Positions 1-8,800 of a stretch of DNA of 14,165 bases are shown here, in pieces. The number at the start of each line of letters is the position of its first letter. The first letter of the stretch is position 1. Under the pieces are notes generated by a model. It had not been told where the DNA came from and searched no databases. It was given only the letters and a program-made list of their open reading frames with translations. The position numbers and the translations under genes are program-made. The DNA comes from Sphingobacteriales bacterium (GTDB taxonomy: Bacteria; Bacteroidota; Bacteroidia; Chitinophagales; Chitinophagaceae), in NCBI GenBank assembly GCA_024640385.1, contig JAHEFC010000055.1, forward strand, positions 1-14,165, in the 5' to 3' direction.

Positions 1-2
1 AG

Positions 3-1079
3 AACTCAGCCAACAGCAAAAGCAGGTATGTCAATTCAGTTTCCCGTTACCTGGGGCTGGGCTATGAAGGCGGATATATTCTGCCGGTAGATGATAAAGA
101 ACAGGTCAACCAGATGTTCAGGGAATCGCTTTATCGCTCCATTACCGCCACCAGTTCCTGGGATGTTCCTTCTACTTCGGTTTATTCAAAGATCTACAGG
201 AAGCCGAAATTAGGGCTGGGCATTTCATTTGTCAATTTCAATAATGAAGAGATCGGCAGGCCCATTACCATTTTTGGATTTACCGAGGTGCCCATAACAC
301 GCCCATTGGCAAGATGGTATTTCTCCTATGGCGTGGGCCTGGGTTTAGGCATGGGGTTTCATCATTACGACAAAGATGGCAATCCTGGCAACATAGCCAT
401 AGGATCTTCAGTGAACGCATACCTGGAAGCCAATTTCCACGCAGGCTACCGGCTCAGCCAGGATTTCATGCTTTCAGTGGCATCCGGTTACCGGCACTAT
501 TCAAATGGTTCAACCAAACAGCCTAATGCAGGAATTAATATCATTCCCCTGCAATTATCCCTAAAGTACCAGACCAGGAAATTCAGTTATGATACCCAGA
601 CCACTCCCCTGCCAGGGTATCAGAAGAATTTCGCTTACACTATCTACAATAGTGTGGGCATGAAGCAACTGGAAATAGACGGCCCTATGGTTTACAAGAA
701 CCTTACAGGATTCAATGCCGGGTACCAGTTTTCGTATAAATACCGCCCGGTATTGGGGTTCGATATCATTTATACTTCCGGGGCCAGTGAAAGGGTCTCC
801 GGCGAAGCTTCTTCTTTTTCCAAGTCTTTCAGTTATGGTCCATATGCGGGATGGGAATGGTTTTTGACTGACCGAATCTATATCCCGTTCTATTTTGGTG
901 TTTACCTGCACCGTAATTACGAGAATGACGAGACCAACCAGTTCTTCCAGCGGCTTGGCATCAGGTATCTTTTCCTGGCTAACAAACAGCTTTCTGCAGG
1001 TGTTGGCCTGAGAACACATTTTGGCCAGGCCGATTTTGTGGAATTCAACCTGGGCTACACTTTCCGCCACCATAAATGA
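3..1079 (+). CDS. PagL-like acyloxyacyl hydrolase (lipid A deacylase), 5' end outside window
   Basis: The reading frame is open from the first bases of the window, so the start codon and signal peptide lie upstream; 358 residues are visible up to TGA at 1077. The sequence is rich in alternating aromatic/glycine beta-strand segments, as expected of an outer-membrane beta-barrel. It carries the family hallmark RHYSNGSTKQPNAGIN (492-539), preceded by a segment NIAIGSSVNAYLE. In PagL enzymes the His and Ser of the HxS motif are catalytic and remove an acyl chain from lipid A at the outer membrane; here they are His at 495-497 and Ser at 501-503. The ATG at 114 is in frame but is internal, because conserved-looking family sequence (RYLGLGYEGGY) precedes it. 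The acidic third residue of the Pseudomonas triad appears to be Asn (537-539), so activity is inferred from the family only. Confidence is good for family, lower for exact reaction. Confidence 0.8.
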   Translation, partial: NSANSKSRYVNSVSRYLGLGYEGGYILPVDDKEQVNQMFRESLYRSITATSSWDVPSTSVYSKIYRKPKLGLGISFVNFNNEEIGRPITIFGFTEVPITRPLARWYFSYGVGLGLGMGFHHYDKDGNPGNIAIGSSVNAYLEANFHAGYRLSQDFMLSVASGYRHYSNGSTKQPNAGINIIPLQLSLKYQTRKFSYDTQTTPLPGYQKNFAYTIYNSVGMKQLEIDGPMVYKNLTGFNAGYQFSYKYRPVLGFDIIYTSGASERVSGEASSFSKSFSYGPYAGWEWFLTDRIYIPFYFGVYLHRNYENDETNQFFQRLGIRYLFLANKQLSAGVGLRTHFGQADFVEFNLGYTFRHHK

Positions 1080-1100
1080 CCAACCCGGACCCCATTCCCC

Positions 1101-1114
1101 GGCAGTGCCCTGCC
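1101..1114 (+). terminator. Weak hairpin after the PagL-like gene
   Basis: GGCAG (1101-1105) and CTGCC (1110-1114) can form a 5-bp GC-rich stem with a TGCC loop, 21 bases after the PagL-like stop codon. Only a poor T-rich stretch (ATTGTT) follows, so this is at best a weak terminator between that gene and the efflux operon. Confidence 0.25.
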
Positions 1115-1135
1115 ATTGTTCAATATAAAATCGAC

Positions 1136-1168
1136 TTAAACATTTGTTTAATTTAAACGTTTGTTTAA
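1136..1168. promoter_or_regulatory. Two tandem palindromic operators for the TetR regulator
   Basis: TTAAAC-ATTT-GTTTAA (1136-1151) is followed, at a 17-bp offset, by TTAAAC-GTTT-GTTTAA (1153-1168). Each is a perfect 6+6 inverted repeat around four bases, the usual size of a TetR-family half-site pair. They sit immediately upstream of the tetR start and overlap the promoter elements, so binding should block transcription of the whole regulator-pump operon. The palindromes are seen directly; that this TetR protein binds them is inference from position and family habit. Confidence 0.75.
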
Positions 1169-1173
1169 TTTTG
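1143..1173 (+). promoter_or_regulatory. Bacteroidota-type promoter of the efflux operon
   Basis: TTTG (1143-1146) as a -33 element and TAATTTTG (1166-1173), a full match to the Bacteroidota -7 consensus TAnnTTTG, are separated by 19 bp. Both elements lie in or against the operator palindromes. The expected transcription start falls only a few bases before the ATG at 1181, so the first transcript would be leaderless or nearly so. Confidence 0.6.
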
Positions 1174-1180
1174 TCTTTCT

Positions 1181-1801
1181 ATGAACAAGCCTGATAAAAA
1201 AGACCAGATCCTGGATGCAGCGGAAAAACTGTTTGCCCGCCATGGCTTTGATTCAACCCCGGTGCGGGACATCTGTTCGGATGCAGGTGTGAATGTGGCC
1301 ATGGTCAACTATTATTTCGGCAGCAAAGAAGGCTTGTTCCGTGAAATGGTCCGGCGTAAAACGCTGGTGATGCGGGGCAAGCTGGAAGCCCTGCTGCTGG
1401 ATGATAAAATGCAAAGCCTGGATAAGATGAAGACCGTAGTGACCCATATGACTGAAAGGATCTTCGGCCACATGGAATTCACGCTGAGTGTGATCCGTGA
1501 AATGAGTAAGACCGACGAACAGTCGGTCAGGCAACTGATCATGGAATTATTCCTGCCTAACATGAGACTGATCCGGGATATCATCCGGACGGGGATCAGG
1601 AAAAAAGAATTCCGGAAAGTGGATATTGAATTTACCCTGGCCACCATTTCAGGAACCATATGGAATGTGATCAGCACAGCAGATCTGATGATACCGGGTT
1701 TGGAGGAGAAAGGCGGGGTCGCTCCGGATTCCGATATGTACAAAAAAAGACTATTGAAACATTTACACTCATTAATAGAACATCATTTAGTTATCAAATA
1801 A
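1181..1801 (+). CDS. TetR/AcrR family transcriptional repressor of the efflux operon
   Basis: This 206-residue protein has the standard TetR length. Its N-terminal DNA-binding domain is clear: a first helix (QILDAAEKLFARHGF, residues 9-23), a helix-turn-helix around residues 25-46 (TPVRDICSDAGVNVAMV), and the family signature NYYFGSKEGLF (43-53). The C-terminal part is helical and variable, as expected of the ligand-binding and dimerisation domain, so the inducer cannot be read from sequence. The ATG at 1181 is the only start preserving the first helix; the next in-frame Met is inside the helix-turn-helix. No Shine-Dalgarno sequence is present. It is the first gene of the operon, one base ahead of the adaptor gene, with two palindromes just upstream, so it most likely represses itself and the pump together. 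Confidence 0.93.
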   Translation: MNKPDKKDQILDAAEKLFARHGFDSTPVRDICSDAGVNVAMVNYYFGSKEGLFREMVRRKTLVMRGKLEALLLDDKMQSLDKMKTVVTHMTERIFGHMEFTLSVIREMSKTDEQSVRQLIMELFLPNMRLIRDIIRTGIRKKEFRKVDIEFTLATISGTIWNVISTADLMIPGLEEKGGVAPDSDMYKKRLLKHLHSLIEHHLVIK

Positions 1802-1802
1802 T

Positions 1803-2882
1803 ATGGAGCACAGAGCGCATATAAACGAAAAAAACGCTGACACTGAGGTCAGTAAGGCAAAAAAGAAGCCTATAGCCAGGTTCATTATTATCGGGCTGAT
1901 CCTGATCGTTGGAGGCATTTACGGTTTTATTAAATTGAACTATGTACTCCACCACGAGAGCACGGATAACGCGCAGGTGGAAACCCTGCTTGTTCCTGTG
2001 ATCACCCGGGTTCCGGGATATATCAGGCAGATCAATGTGAAGGATTTTGATTCGGTAAAGGCAGGGCAATTAGTTGCTGAAATCGATGACGCCGAGCTGC
2101 AGGCCCAACTGAACCAGATGCAGGCCGATTATGCATCCGCAGAAGCTGAACTGGCCAACGCCAAAGCGGCCCTGAACAATGCCCTGGTATCACTGAAAGT
2201 GAACAAAGGGAATATCGATCTTTCCAGCCTCCGGCTTGAAAAAACACAGAAGGATTACAATCGTGATAAAAATCTTTTTGCAGAACAGGCCATTACCCAG
2301 AAACAACTGGATGACTCAAAATATAATTATGAAAGCGCACAGCAGCAGTTGGGCAACAGCAAAACCGATCTGACAGCGGCTGAAAGCCGGATAGGCATTC
2401 TACAGGCTTCAGTGAAAAAGGCAGAGGCATCTCTTGCATCGCGCAAGGCACAGATCGAACAGCAGATGCTCAAAATAAGTTATACCAAAGTATACGCACC
2501 ACTGGCTGGTAAGATCGGCAAGAAGAATATTTCTGAAGGCCAGTTCACGCAGGCCGGCACGCCGCTCTTCACTATCGTTAACGATACCACTTTCTGGGTG
2601 GTAGCCAACTTCAAAGAGAACCAGATCCGAAAGCTTCACCCCGGAATGGATGTGGACATTGAACTGGATGCCTACCCATCCATGAAGATCAAGGGCAAGG
2701 TGGAAACATTAAGCGACGCAACGGGTGCCAGGTTTGCATTGATCCCCCCGGACAATGCCAGCGGCAATTTTGTAAAAGTCACACAACGTGTTCCGGTCAG
2801 GATCAACATCACCAATGAACAACAATACAGGGATATTCTCCGGGCAGGTTTGAGCGCAAATATCAGCATCCCAATAGAATAA
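1803..2882 (+). CDS. emrA: EmrA/HlyD-family periplasmic adaptor subunit of efflux pump
   Basis: The protein (359 aa) is a membrane fusion protein linking an inner-membrane MFS pump to an outer-membrane channel. A short basic cytoplasmic N-terminus (KAKKKPIAR, ending near 26) leads into one membrane helix at about 27-43. There follows the first lipoyl half with the family-typical segment ESTDNAQVET (52-61) and VPGYIRQINVKDFDSVKAGQ, then a long Ala/Gln/Lys-rich coiled-coil hairpin (about 95-225). The second lipoyl half begins at SYTKVYAPLAGKIGK, and a beta-barrel region contains IPPDNASGNFVKVTQRVPV, a hallmark of EmrA-type proteins. The gene starts one base after the tetR stop (TAA-T-ATG), has no ribosome-binding site, and is probably translated by coupling. 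The symbol is given by family; orthology to E. coli EmrA is not shown. Confidence 0.92.
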   Translation: MEHRAHINEKNADTEVSKAKKKPIARFIIIGLILIVGGIYGFIKLNYVLHHESTDNAQVETLLVPVITRVPGYIRQINVKDFDSVKAGQLVAEIDDAELQAQLNQMQADYASAEAELANAKAALNNALVSLKVNKGNIDLSSLRLEKTQKDYNRDKNLFAEQAITQKQLDDSKYNYESAQQQLGNSKTDLTAAESRIGILQASVKKAEASLASRKAQIEQQMLKISYTKVYAPLAGKIGKKNISEGQFTQAGTPLFTIVNDTTFWVVANFKENQIRKLHPGMDVDIELDAYPSMKIKGKVETLSDATGARFALIPPDNASGNFVKVTQRVPVRINITNEQQYRDILRAGLSANISIPIE

Positions 2883-2883
2883 T

Positions 2884-4470
2884 ATGTCGAGTCCAAGAGG
2901 TTTCGCAAGATTCATCATCGTGCTTACAACGGTATCGGCCGCTGTAATGGAACTGGTTGATACATCTATTGTCAACGTGGGGCTGAGTGAAATGGCAGGC
3001 AGTTTAGGCGCCACCATTGAAGACATCAGCTGGGTTATCACTTCTTATGCGATCGCCAACGTGATCATCATTCCCATGACAGGCTTTCTTGCCGATTATT
3101 TCGGAAGAAAGAACTATTATATATTTTCCATGATCCTGTTCACTGTTGCATCATATTTATGTGCAGAGAGCAATACGCTTGAACAGATCATCCTCTGGAG
3201 ATTCATACAGGGCATCGGCGGAGGTGCGCTATTGTCTACTTCACAAGCGATATTGTTTGACGCATTCACGCCTAAAGACAGGCCCATTGCATCCGGATTA
3301 TTTGGCATGGGCGTGGTATTGGGTCCAACCCTGGGACCAACAATCGGTGGTTACCTGATCGAACATTTTTCCTGGCATATGATGTTCCTGGTGAACATAC
3401 CCATTGGCATAGTTGCCACTTTACTGGCCTACACATTTGTTGAAAAGAAAGTAGGAGAAGGCAGGCATCGAAGCCAGATGAACATAGACTATATAGGGAT
3501 TCTGCTGCTGATGGCAGGCATAGGATGTCTTCAGTTTGTGCTTGAAAGGGGTGAGGCCGAAGACTGGTTCTCCAGTTCAACCATCAGGATCTGCGCCGTA
3601 GTGGCCGTGGTGGGCATTGCTGCCTTTATCTACCGTGAACTGACCATCGACCAACCCGTTGTCAATCTCAGTGTCATGAAGAACCGATCCTTTGCATTCA
3701 CTACCATATTCACCTTTGTTGCAGGTCTGGGTCTGTTCACTTCGGTATTTGTATATCCCGTAATGGCTCAAAGGGTCATGGGTTACACCGCCCTTGAAAC
3801 GGGATTGTCATTACTCCCCCCCACCCTTGCAGGCGTTGTCATGATGCCGGTAATGGGACGCCTCATGAGCAAGGGCATCTCGCCCATACCATTCACTATT
3901 GTAGGATTTTCTTTGTTTGCTGTTTATGCATTCCTGAGCGCCTCTGTAAGTCCTGATGTTGGACGCTGGGGATTTTTTGTTCCCCTGCTCATCCGTGCAT
4001 TTGGCATATCCATGTCGCAGCTGCCACTGATCAACCAGGCTGTTGCGGGTTTGGAGCCGATCCAGTATGCATCCGGTATTGCCCTGAATAACATGATCAG
4101 GCAGATCGGTGGTGCATTCGGTATTGCACTCGCCAATAATTATGTGAGCCTGCAGTATGCGCAGCACAGGTCAGACATCGTATCAAAACTGACACCCGGT
4201 TCACCGGCTCTTACAGAAAGAATAGAAGCTATTTCCAATGCGATGATCGCCAAAACAGGTGATGCAACAACTGCCCTTGACAAGGCCTACAAGATGATAG
4301 AAATGACTGTTGACAAGCAGGCCTATTTTCTTGCCTACCAGGATACATTCCGTCTGGTAGGAATATTCTTCCTGGCTGTACTGCCGCTCGCGTTTTTCTT
4401 AAAAGTAAAGAAGAAGGAACAAAAAAATGATCCTGCAGCCATGAAAAAAGCCATGGACGCAGCTCACTAA
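2884..4470 (+). CDS. emrB: EmrB/QacA-type DHA2 family MFS drug:H+ antiporter
   Basis: This 528-residue protein fits the 14-helix DHA2 branch of the major facilitator superfamily, which exports hydrophobic drugs using the proton gradient. Visible motifs in order are: the first-helix motif ELVDTSIVNVGL (23-34) with its membrane-buried Asp, motif A GFLADYFGRK (67-76), motif B LWRFIQGIGGG (104-114), the antiporter motif C GVVLGPTLGPTIGG (143-156), and the following FSWHMMFLVNIPIG. Hydrophobic helices continue to about residue 505, and the tail is strongly charged (KVKKKEQKNDPAAMKKAMD). Start and stop are clear; the ATG is one base after the adaptor stop, in the same TAATATG arrangement as the previous junction. 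With the adaptor and the TolC-type channel it would form a tripartite pump. Substrates cannot be predicted from sequence. Confidence 0.94.
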   Translation: MSSPRGFARFIIVLTTVSAAVMELVDTSIVNVGLSEMAGSLGATIEDISWVITSYAIANVIIIPMTGFLADYFGRKNYYIFSMILFTVASYLCAESNTLEQIILWRFIQGIGGGALLSTSQAILFDAFTPKDRPIASGLFGMGVVLGPTLGPTIGGYLIEHFSWHMMFLVNIPIGIVATLLAYTFVEKKVGEGRHRSQMNIDYIGILLLMAGIGCLQFVLERGEAEDWFSSSTIRICAVVAVVGIAAFIYRELTIDQPVVNLSVMKNRSFAFTTIFTFVAGLGLFTSVFVYPVMAQRVMGYTALETGLSLLPPTLAGVVMMPVMGRLMSKGISPIPFTIVGFSLFAVYAFLSASVSPDVGRWGFFVPLLIRAFGISMSQLPLINQAVAGLEPIQYASGIALNNMIRQIGGAFGIALANNYVSLQYAQHRSDIVSKLTPGSPALTERIEAISNAMIAKTGDATTALDKAYKMIEMTVDKQAYFLAYQDTFRLVGIFFLAVLPLAFFLKVKKKEQKNDPAAMKKAMDAAH

Positions 4471-4484
4471 ACGTATAAAAGAAG

Positions 4485-5771
4485 ATGAAAAAAATAGTTT
4501 TAACGCTGGCAATATCAGTTGCCGTCCTGGGGGTCCAAGGGCAGGATAATCCCATCCGTGATACTGTTTTGCAGGGCCTTATACAGGCTGCTGTCAATAA
4601 TTTTCCGAGGATCAAAGAGCTGGAAGAACAGCTGCGGATCAATGATGTCCAGGAAAAACTGATCAAAAGCAATTACCAGCCCAAGGTGATGGGAGATGCC
4701 AATTACCGTTTCCAGGCACCGGTTCCCAAGATCCCCTTCGGCACGGAGTCTTTTAAATTTCAGCCTTATCACAGTGTGACCGGCGGCGTGACCATCAATC
4801 AGCTGGTATATGATTTCGGAAAAACCAAAGCCCAACTTGAACGTAACAAAACTGCACAGGCTTATACCCAGGACAATGTAGACAACACCAAAAACTCAGT
4901 GGCATACCAGGTGGCACAGATCTATTACAGTATCGTGTTCACCGCCAAAGCGATCCAGGTGCAGCAGGACCAGGTGAAAACACTGAAAGAAAATGAGCGG
5001 ATCATACAGGCCAAGATCAAAAACGGTGATGCCATAGAATATGACCTCCTGAACACCAGGGTGCGGACTTCCAACGCTGATAATAAACTGAAAGAACTCC
5101 AGGGAATGCAGGAGAATAATTATATCATGATGAAATGGCTTACGGGGATCGACGTTCAGCCCCTGATCAACAACCCCAGCCTTGACGACGGCATCAATAT
5201 AGTCAGCAATGCGGGAGACTGGAAATCTACCAATGCAGATGCAAAACTGATCAAACGCCAGATGGAGTTATTGGAGCTTGACCGCAGGCTGGCAACCATC
5301 AACGACAATCCGCAGATCTTCGCTGATGCCAACGGGGGATTCCGTAATGGCTATCCCACCAATGTTGACCAGGTGAGGCTGGCGGGTTATGCAGGTGTGG
5401 GCATCTCTATCCCGATCGTTTCGGCGTCACGCCCCAAGCTCCAGCAAAAACTGGTTGATGTGGACCTGGAAACCAGCAGGAAATCAATGACAACACTGGA
5501 ATCCAACATCAATAAAGACCTGGCCAATGTCAATCAAAACTATCAGACCCATACCCTGAAACTGCAAAATTCACAAACAACAGTAGAAGCGGCTAACAGG
5601 GCCTACCAGCTGGCTCAAACCAGGTATAAAGAAGGATTGATCACCAATACAGAACTGATCCTGATCCAGATCGAAGTGGAAGAAGCAAATCTGAATGCAC
5701 TTCAGGTCCGCTATCAACTTTTGGTAGATAAGCTGCAGAGTCATGAGATCGTGGGGACAAAACTTTATTAA
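4485..5771 (+). CDS. TolC-family outer-membrane efflux channel protein
   Basis: A 428-residue protein with a signal peptide (MKKIVLTLAISVAVLGVQGQ; cleavage probably after Gly19). Two repeats of the OEP domain follow: long amphipathic helices rich in Gln, Asn and Lys, with paired beta segments such as SVTGGVTINQLVYDFGKTKAQLERN near 100-125 and a second set around GYAGVGISIPIVSASRPKLQQK. The last helical segment is RAYQLAQTRYKEGLITNTELILIQIEVEEANL. This is the TolC architecture: a trimeric barrel and periplasmic helical tunnel that docks onto the adaptor. It begins 14 bases after the transporter stop, with a weak purine-rich AAGAAG just before ATG, and is the last operon gene. It is shorter than E. 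coli TolC, which is common in Bacteroidota. Confidence 0.92.
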   Translation: MKKIVLTLAISVAVLGVQGQDNPIRDTVLQGLIQAAVNNFPRIKELEEQLRINDVQEKLIKSNYQPKVMGDANYRFQAPVPKIPFGTESFKFQPYHSVTGGVTINQLVYDFGKTKAQLERNKTAQAYTQDNVDNTKNSVAYQVAQIYYSIVFTAKAIQVQQDQVKTLKENERIIQAKIKNGDAIEYDLLNTRVRTSNADNKLKELQGMQENNYIMMKWLTGIDVQPLINNPSLDDGINIVSNAGDWKSTNADAKLIKRQMELLELDRRLATINDNPQIFADANGGFRNGYPTNVDQVRLAGYAGVGISIPIVSASRPKLQQKLVDVDLETSRKSMTTLESNINKDLANVNQNYQTHTLKLQNSQTTVEAANRAYQLAQTRYKEGLITNTELILIQIEVEEANLNALQVRYQLLVDKLQSHEIVGTKLY

Positions 5772-5802
5772 AAAAGCCATCCCAATTCGTTTTGAGATGG
5801 CT
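5770..5802. terminator. Bidirectional hairpin terminator between efflux operon and smc
   Basis: AGCCATCCCAA (5775-5785) pairs with TTGAGATGGCT (5792-5802) with one mismatch, leaving a six-base TTCGTT loop. On the minus strand the stem is followed by six T residues (complement of 5770-5775), a good intrinsic terminator for smc. On the plus strand the following CTTCCTTGTTT is moderately T-rich and may stop the efflux operon transcript. The hairpin starts right after the channel gene stop codon. The rest of the spacer to 5861 shows only an imperfect 10-base direct repeat (TTAACCGGCT/TTAACTGGCC). Confidence 0.7.
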
Positions 5803-5861
5803 CTTCCTTGTTTATCTACTGCATTAACCGGCTAACTTGTTAACTGGCCAGCACACCAAAA

Positions 5862-8800
5862 TTAATTCTGAGCCAGATTCCTGAAGTCAACCGGAACCAG
5901 TTTACTTACACCGGCTTCCTGCATGGTGACACCATAAATAATGTCCACTGTACTCATGGTCATTTTATTGTGGGTCACAATAATGAACTGGGACTCCTTA
6001 CTGAACTGGCGGATCATATTGGTGAACTTATGCACGTTGGCATCGTCCAGCGGGGCATCAACCTCGTCAAGTATACAGAAAGGTGCAGGCTTGATCAGGT
6101 AGATCGCAAACAGCAATGCGGTGGCTGTAAGTGTTTTCTCTCCACCACTCAGCTGTGTGATCGACGTGGGTCTCTTGCCTTTAGGTTTCGCAACAATATC
6201 GATCCCTGTTTCTGCCAGGTTGTTAGGATCTTCCATGATCATATCGGCCGTATCTTCTTCGGTGAAGAGTGCCTTGAATACTTTCTGGAAATTTTCACGC
6301 ACCTGGTTAAATGTTTCGAGGAATTTCTGGTTCGCCGTTTCCTCAACCTCCTGTATGGTCAGCATCAGGCTTTCTTTCGCTGTCACCAGGTCGTTCTTTT
6401 GCTCAAGAATGAATTCATAACGCTTCTTCATTTCCTGGAAAGCTTCTATGGCTGTAGGATTGACCTCCCCGATATTCTCCAGGCGCTTCTTCATCCTGTC
6501 GCAGGCGGCCTGAAGTTCTTCCTGGGTATCTTCAGTTTTCCTGGCTTCATCCAGGATATCGTCAATATTCACCTTGAACTCCACATTCAGCCTCTCCTTT
6601 ATACCTGCCAGTTGCAACCTCAATTCATTCACCCTGTCTTTAATGGCTGTTAGTAACTGGTCCACCATTTCTTTATCCTTCACTTTATGCCTGAGTTCAC
6701 TTTCTTTTTCATTCAGGGCATTCCGTAGGTTATAATAAGCCTGGTCTGCTTCATTGAGCTTCTTCTCTTCATCTTCCTTGCGCTGCAGTAGCTCTACCAG
6801 GGTTTCCTGTATTATGTCCAGGGAACCAGCCGTTTCATTGATGCTGGCAGAAGCCTCATCCAGCTGTTGTGTGCTGTTGGTGATTTGCACGCGCAGGTCG
6901 TTCAACTGGTTGGTCTTGAACACTGCTTCCTGTTTCAATGCATTTACCTTGCTTTGCTGGCGGGTGAACTGGATATTGGCATCATTATAGGCGGCATTGG
7001 CAAAATTGTACTCCTGCTCGGCCATCGCATAATCCTGCTCCATGCCCTGCAGTTTCACTGCAAGTTCTTCCAGTTGAAGATTGAACTTTTCCAGCATCTC
7101 GCGAACATCTGAAATGCTGTCTACATAGTTCTGCTTCTGTTCTTCCAGTTCCCCTATCCTCTTCACACTGCTCTCCTGGGTATGCTGGAGGTTCTCCAGT
7201 TTGCTGGAAAGGCCTACTACCTGGTTGGACAGGTTATTGATCAGCTCCTGGGTTTGTTTGATCTGGTGCTCTTTCAACTGTTCATTGAAACTGATCACTT
7301 CATTATGCCTTGCCTGGATCCTCGCCTTCAATTCATTGACGATGGTTTCCTGGCGGGCTATATCTTCTTTCAGTTTTTCAAGGTTCTTAGCGCGACCAAT
7401 CTTCTTCCCTTCAAATAAACCCACACTACCACCAGTCAGTGAATATTTTCCTTTTACATACTTACCGTGCTTCTCGATTACTACATGGCCATTTGAATTA
7501 GCCAGGGCCTCTTCACTTTCAGCGATCAGCACATTACCCAGCAGGTATTTTACTAAGCTGGAATATTTACCATCGTATTCAACCACATCCAGGGCCGGCA
7601 GTGTTCCCGGAATTTCGTGTATTTCATAAGGCGTACCGGGCACCCCATTCAATTTATCCAGGAGGAAGAAATTCGCCTTCCCTTTCTGGTTGGCATCCAG
7701 CAGGTGTACTGCCGTAAGGCCTTCCTGCAGGTCGTTCACCACATAGTAGTTCAGGTAGGGCTCCAGCACATTCTCCAGTGCAGCACGATACTCTTCCTTC
7801 ACATAAATAATGTCGGATAATATGGGTGCCTGGTGATTCCAATTGGTATTGTTGTGGAGGAATTTGACACTTTCGGGATAACCTTCCATAGAGTCGATCA
7901 GGCTTTTCAGCAGATCGTGCTCATTCTTCCTTGAATCCAGCTTACGGTTCTCGTCGGCCAGTTCATTACGGAGCTGTTCGAGAATGGCCTGGGTCTGCAA
8001 GATCTGCTCCTTGGTGAATTCGTGCTTTTGCTGGAGTTGCTCCAGGTCAGTGCGTTTTTCTTCAAGCTCTGCTTCTTTGGCAGCCTTGTCTGAGCTAACC
8101 TGCTCGATCATCATCCTCCTGTTCTCCTGCTCTTCGTGGAGCTGGTGGATGGCCCTTTGCAGGTTCTGTATGGAACTGTCAGCCACGGCTACCTGCTTTT
8201 CAGCATCGAACTGCTGGCGCTGCAGGGCCTGGTTGGTTCTGCGCAATTCCTCGATGGCATATCTTTTCTCGTCGAAAAGGCTGCGTTTGGATTCAGTATC
8301 GGAACGTAGTGTTTCCAGCCTCTCTTCCAGTTCCACCACTTTCCCTTCCTCTTCTGTGATCTGGAGGCTGGTAAAACTGATGCTTTCTTCGATACCCTTT
8401 AATTGGCCATCTGCCTTTTCCAGGAAGGAACGAAGCGATCCCTCACGCTCCCGCAGGTATTGCAGGCGCTGGACGGAAAGGTTCTTCTCGCCCTCTTTGC
8501 CGCGCACATCATTCAACAGGTCATTGAAGGAATGCTGCATATCCTGCAGGGCCTTCTCTTTTTCTATGAATGAAACTTTTTCCTGTTCAATGGCAGCTTC
8601 TTCAACAGCGATGGTAGCTTCCAGCTCAACCTTGCGGTTGGTTTCTGCTTCCTGCTGGCCTGTGAGTTCTTTGTAGGTCAGATTGAAACCTTCCAGTGCC
8701 GCCTTGGCCAGCTCAATCGAACTCTCCTTATAATCTTTCTTGATCTCGAAATACTTCTCGGCTTTTTTGGCCTGGTTCTCCAGCTGTTTAAGCTGGTTAT

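Noticed and set aside
5970..6653. Plus-strand frame (about 227 codons) opposite the SMC C-terminal head
   Set aside because: It has no recognisable domain and lies opposite strongly conserved ATPase motifs.
7984..8676. Long plus-strand frame (about 230 codons) opposite smc
   Set aside because: It is Ser/Cys/Arg-rich and lies wholly opposite a coiled-coil region of smc; the low-complexity look is a codon shadow of that gene.
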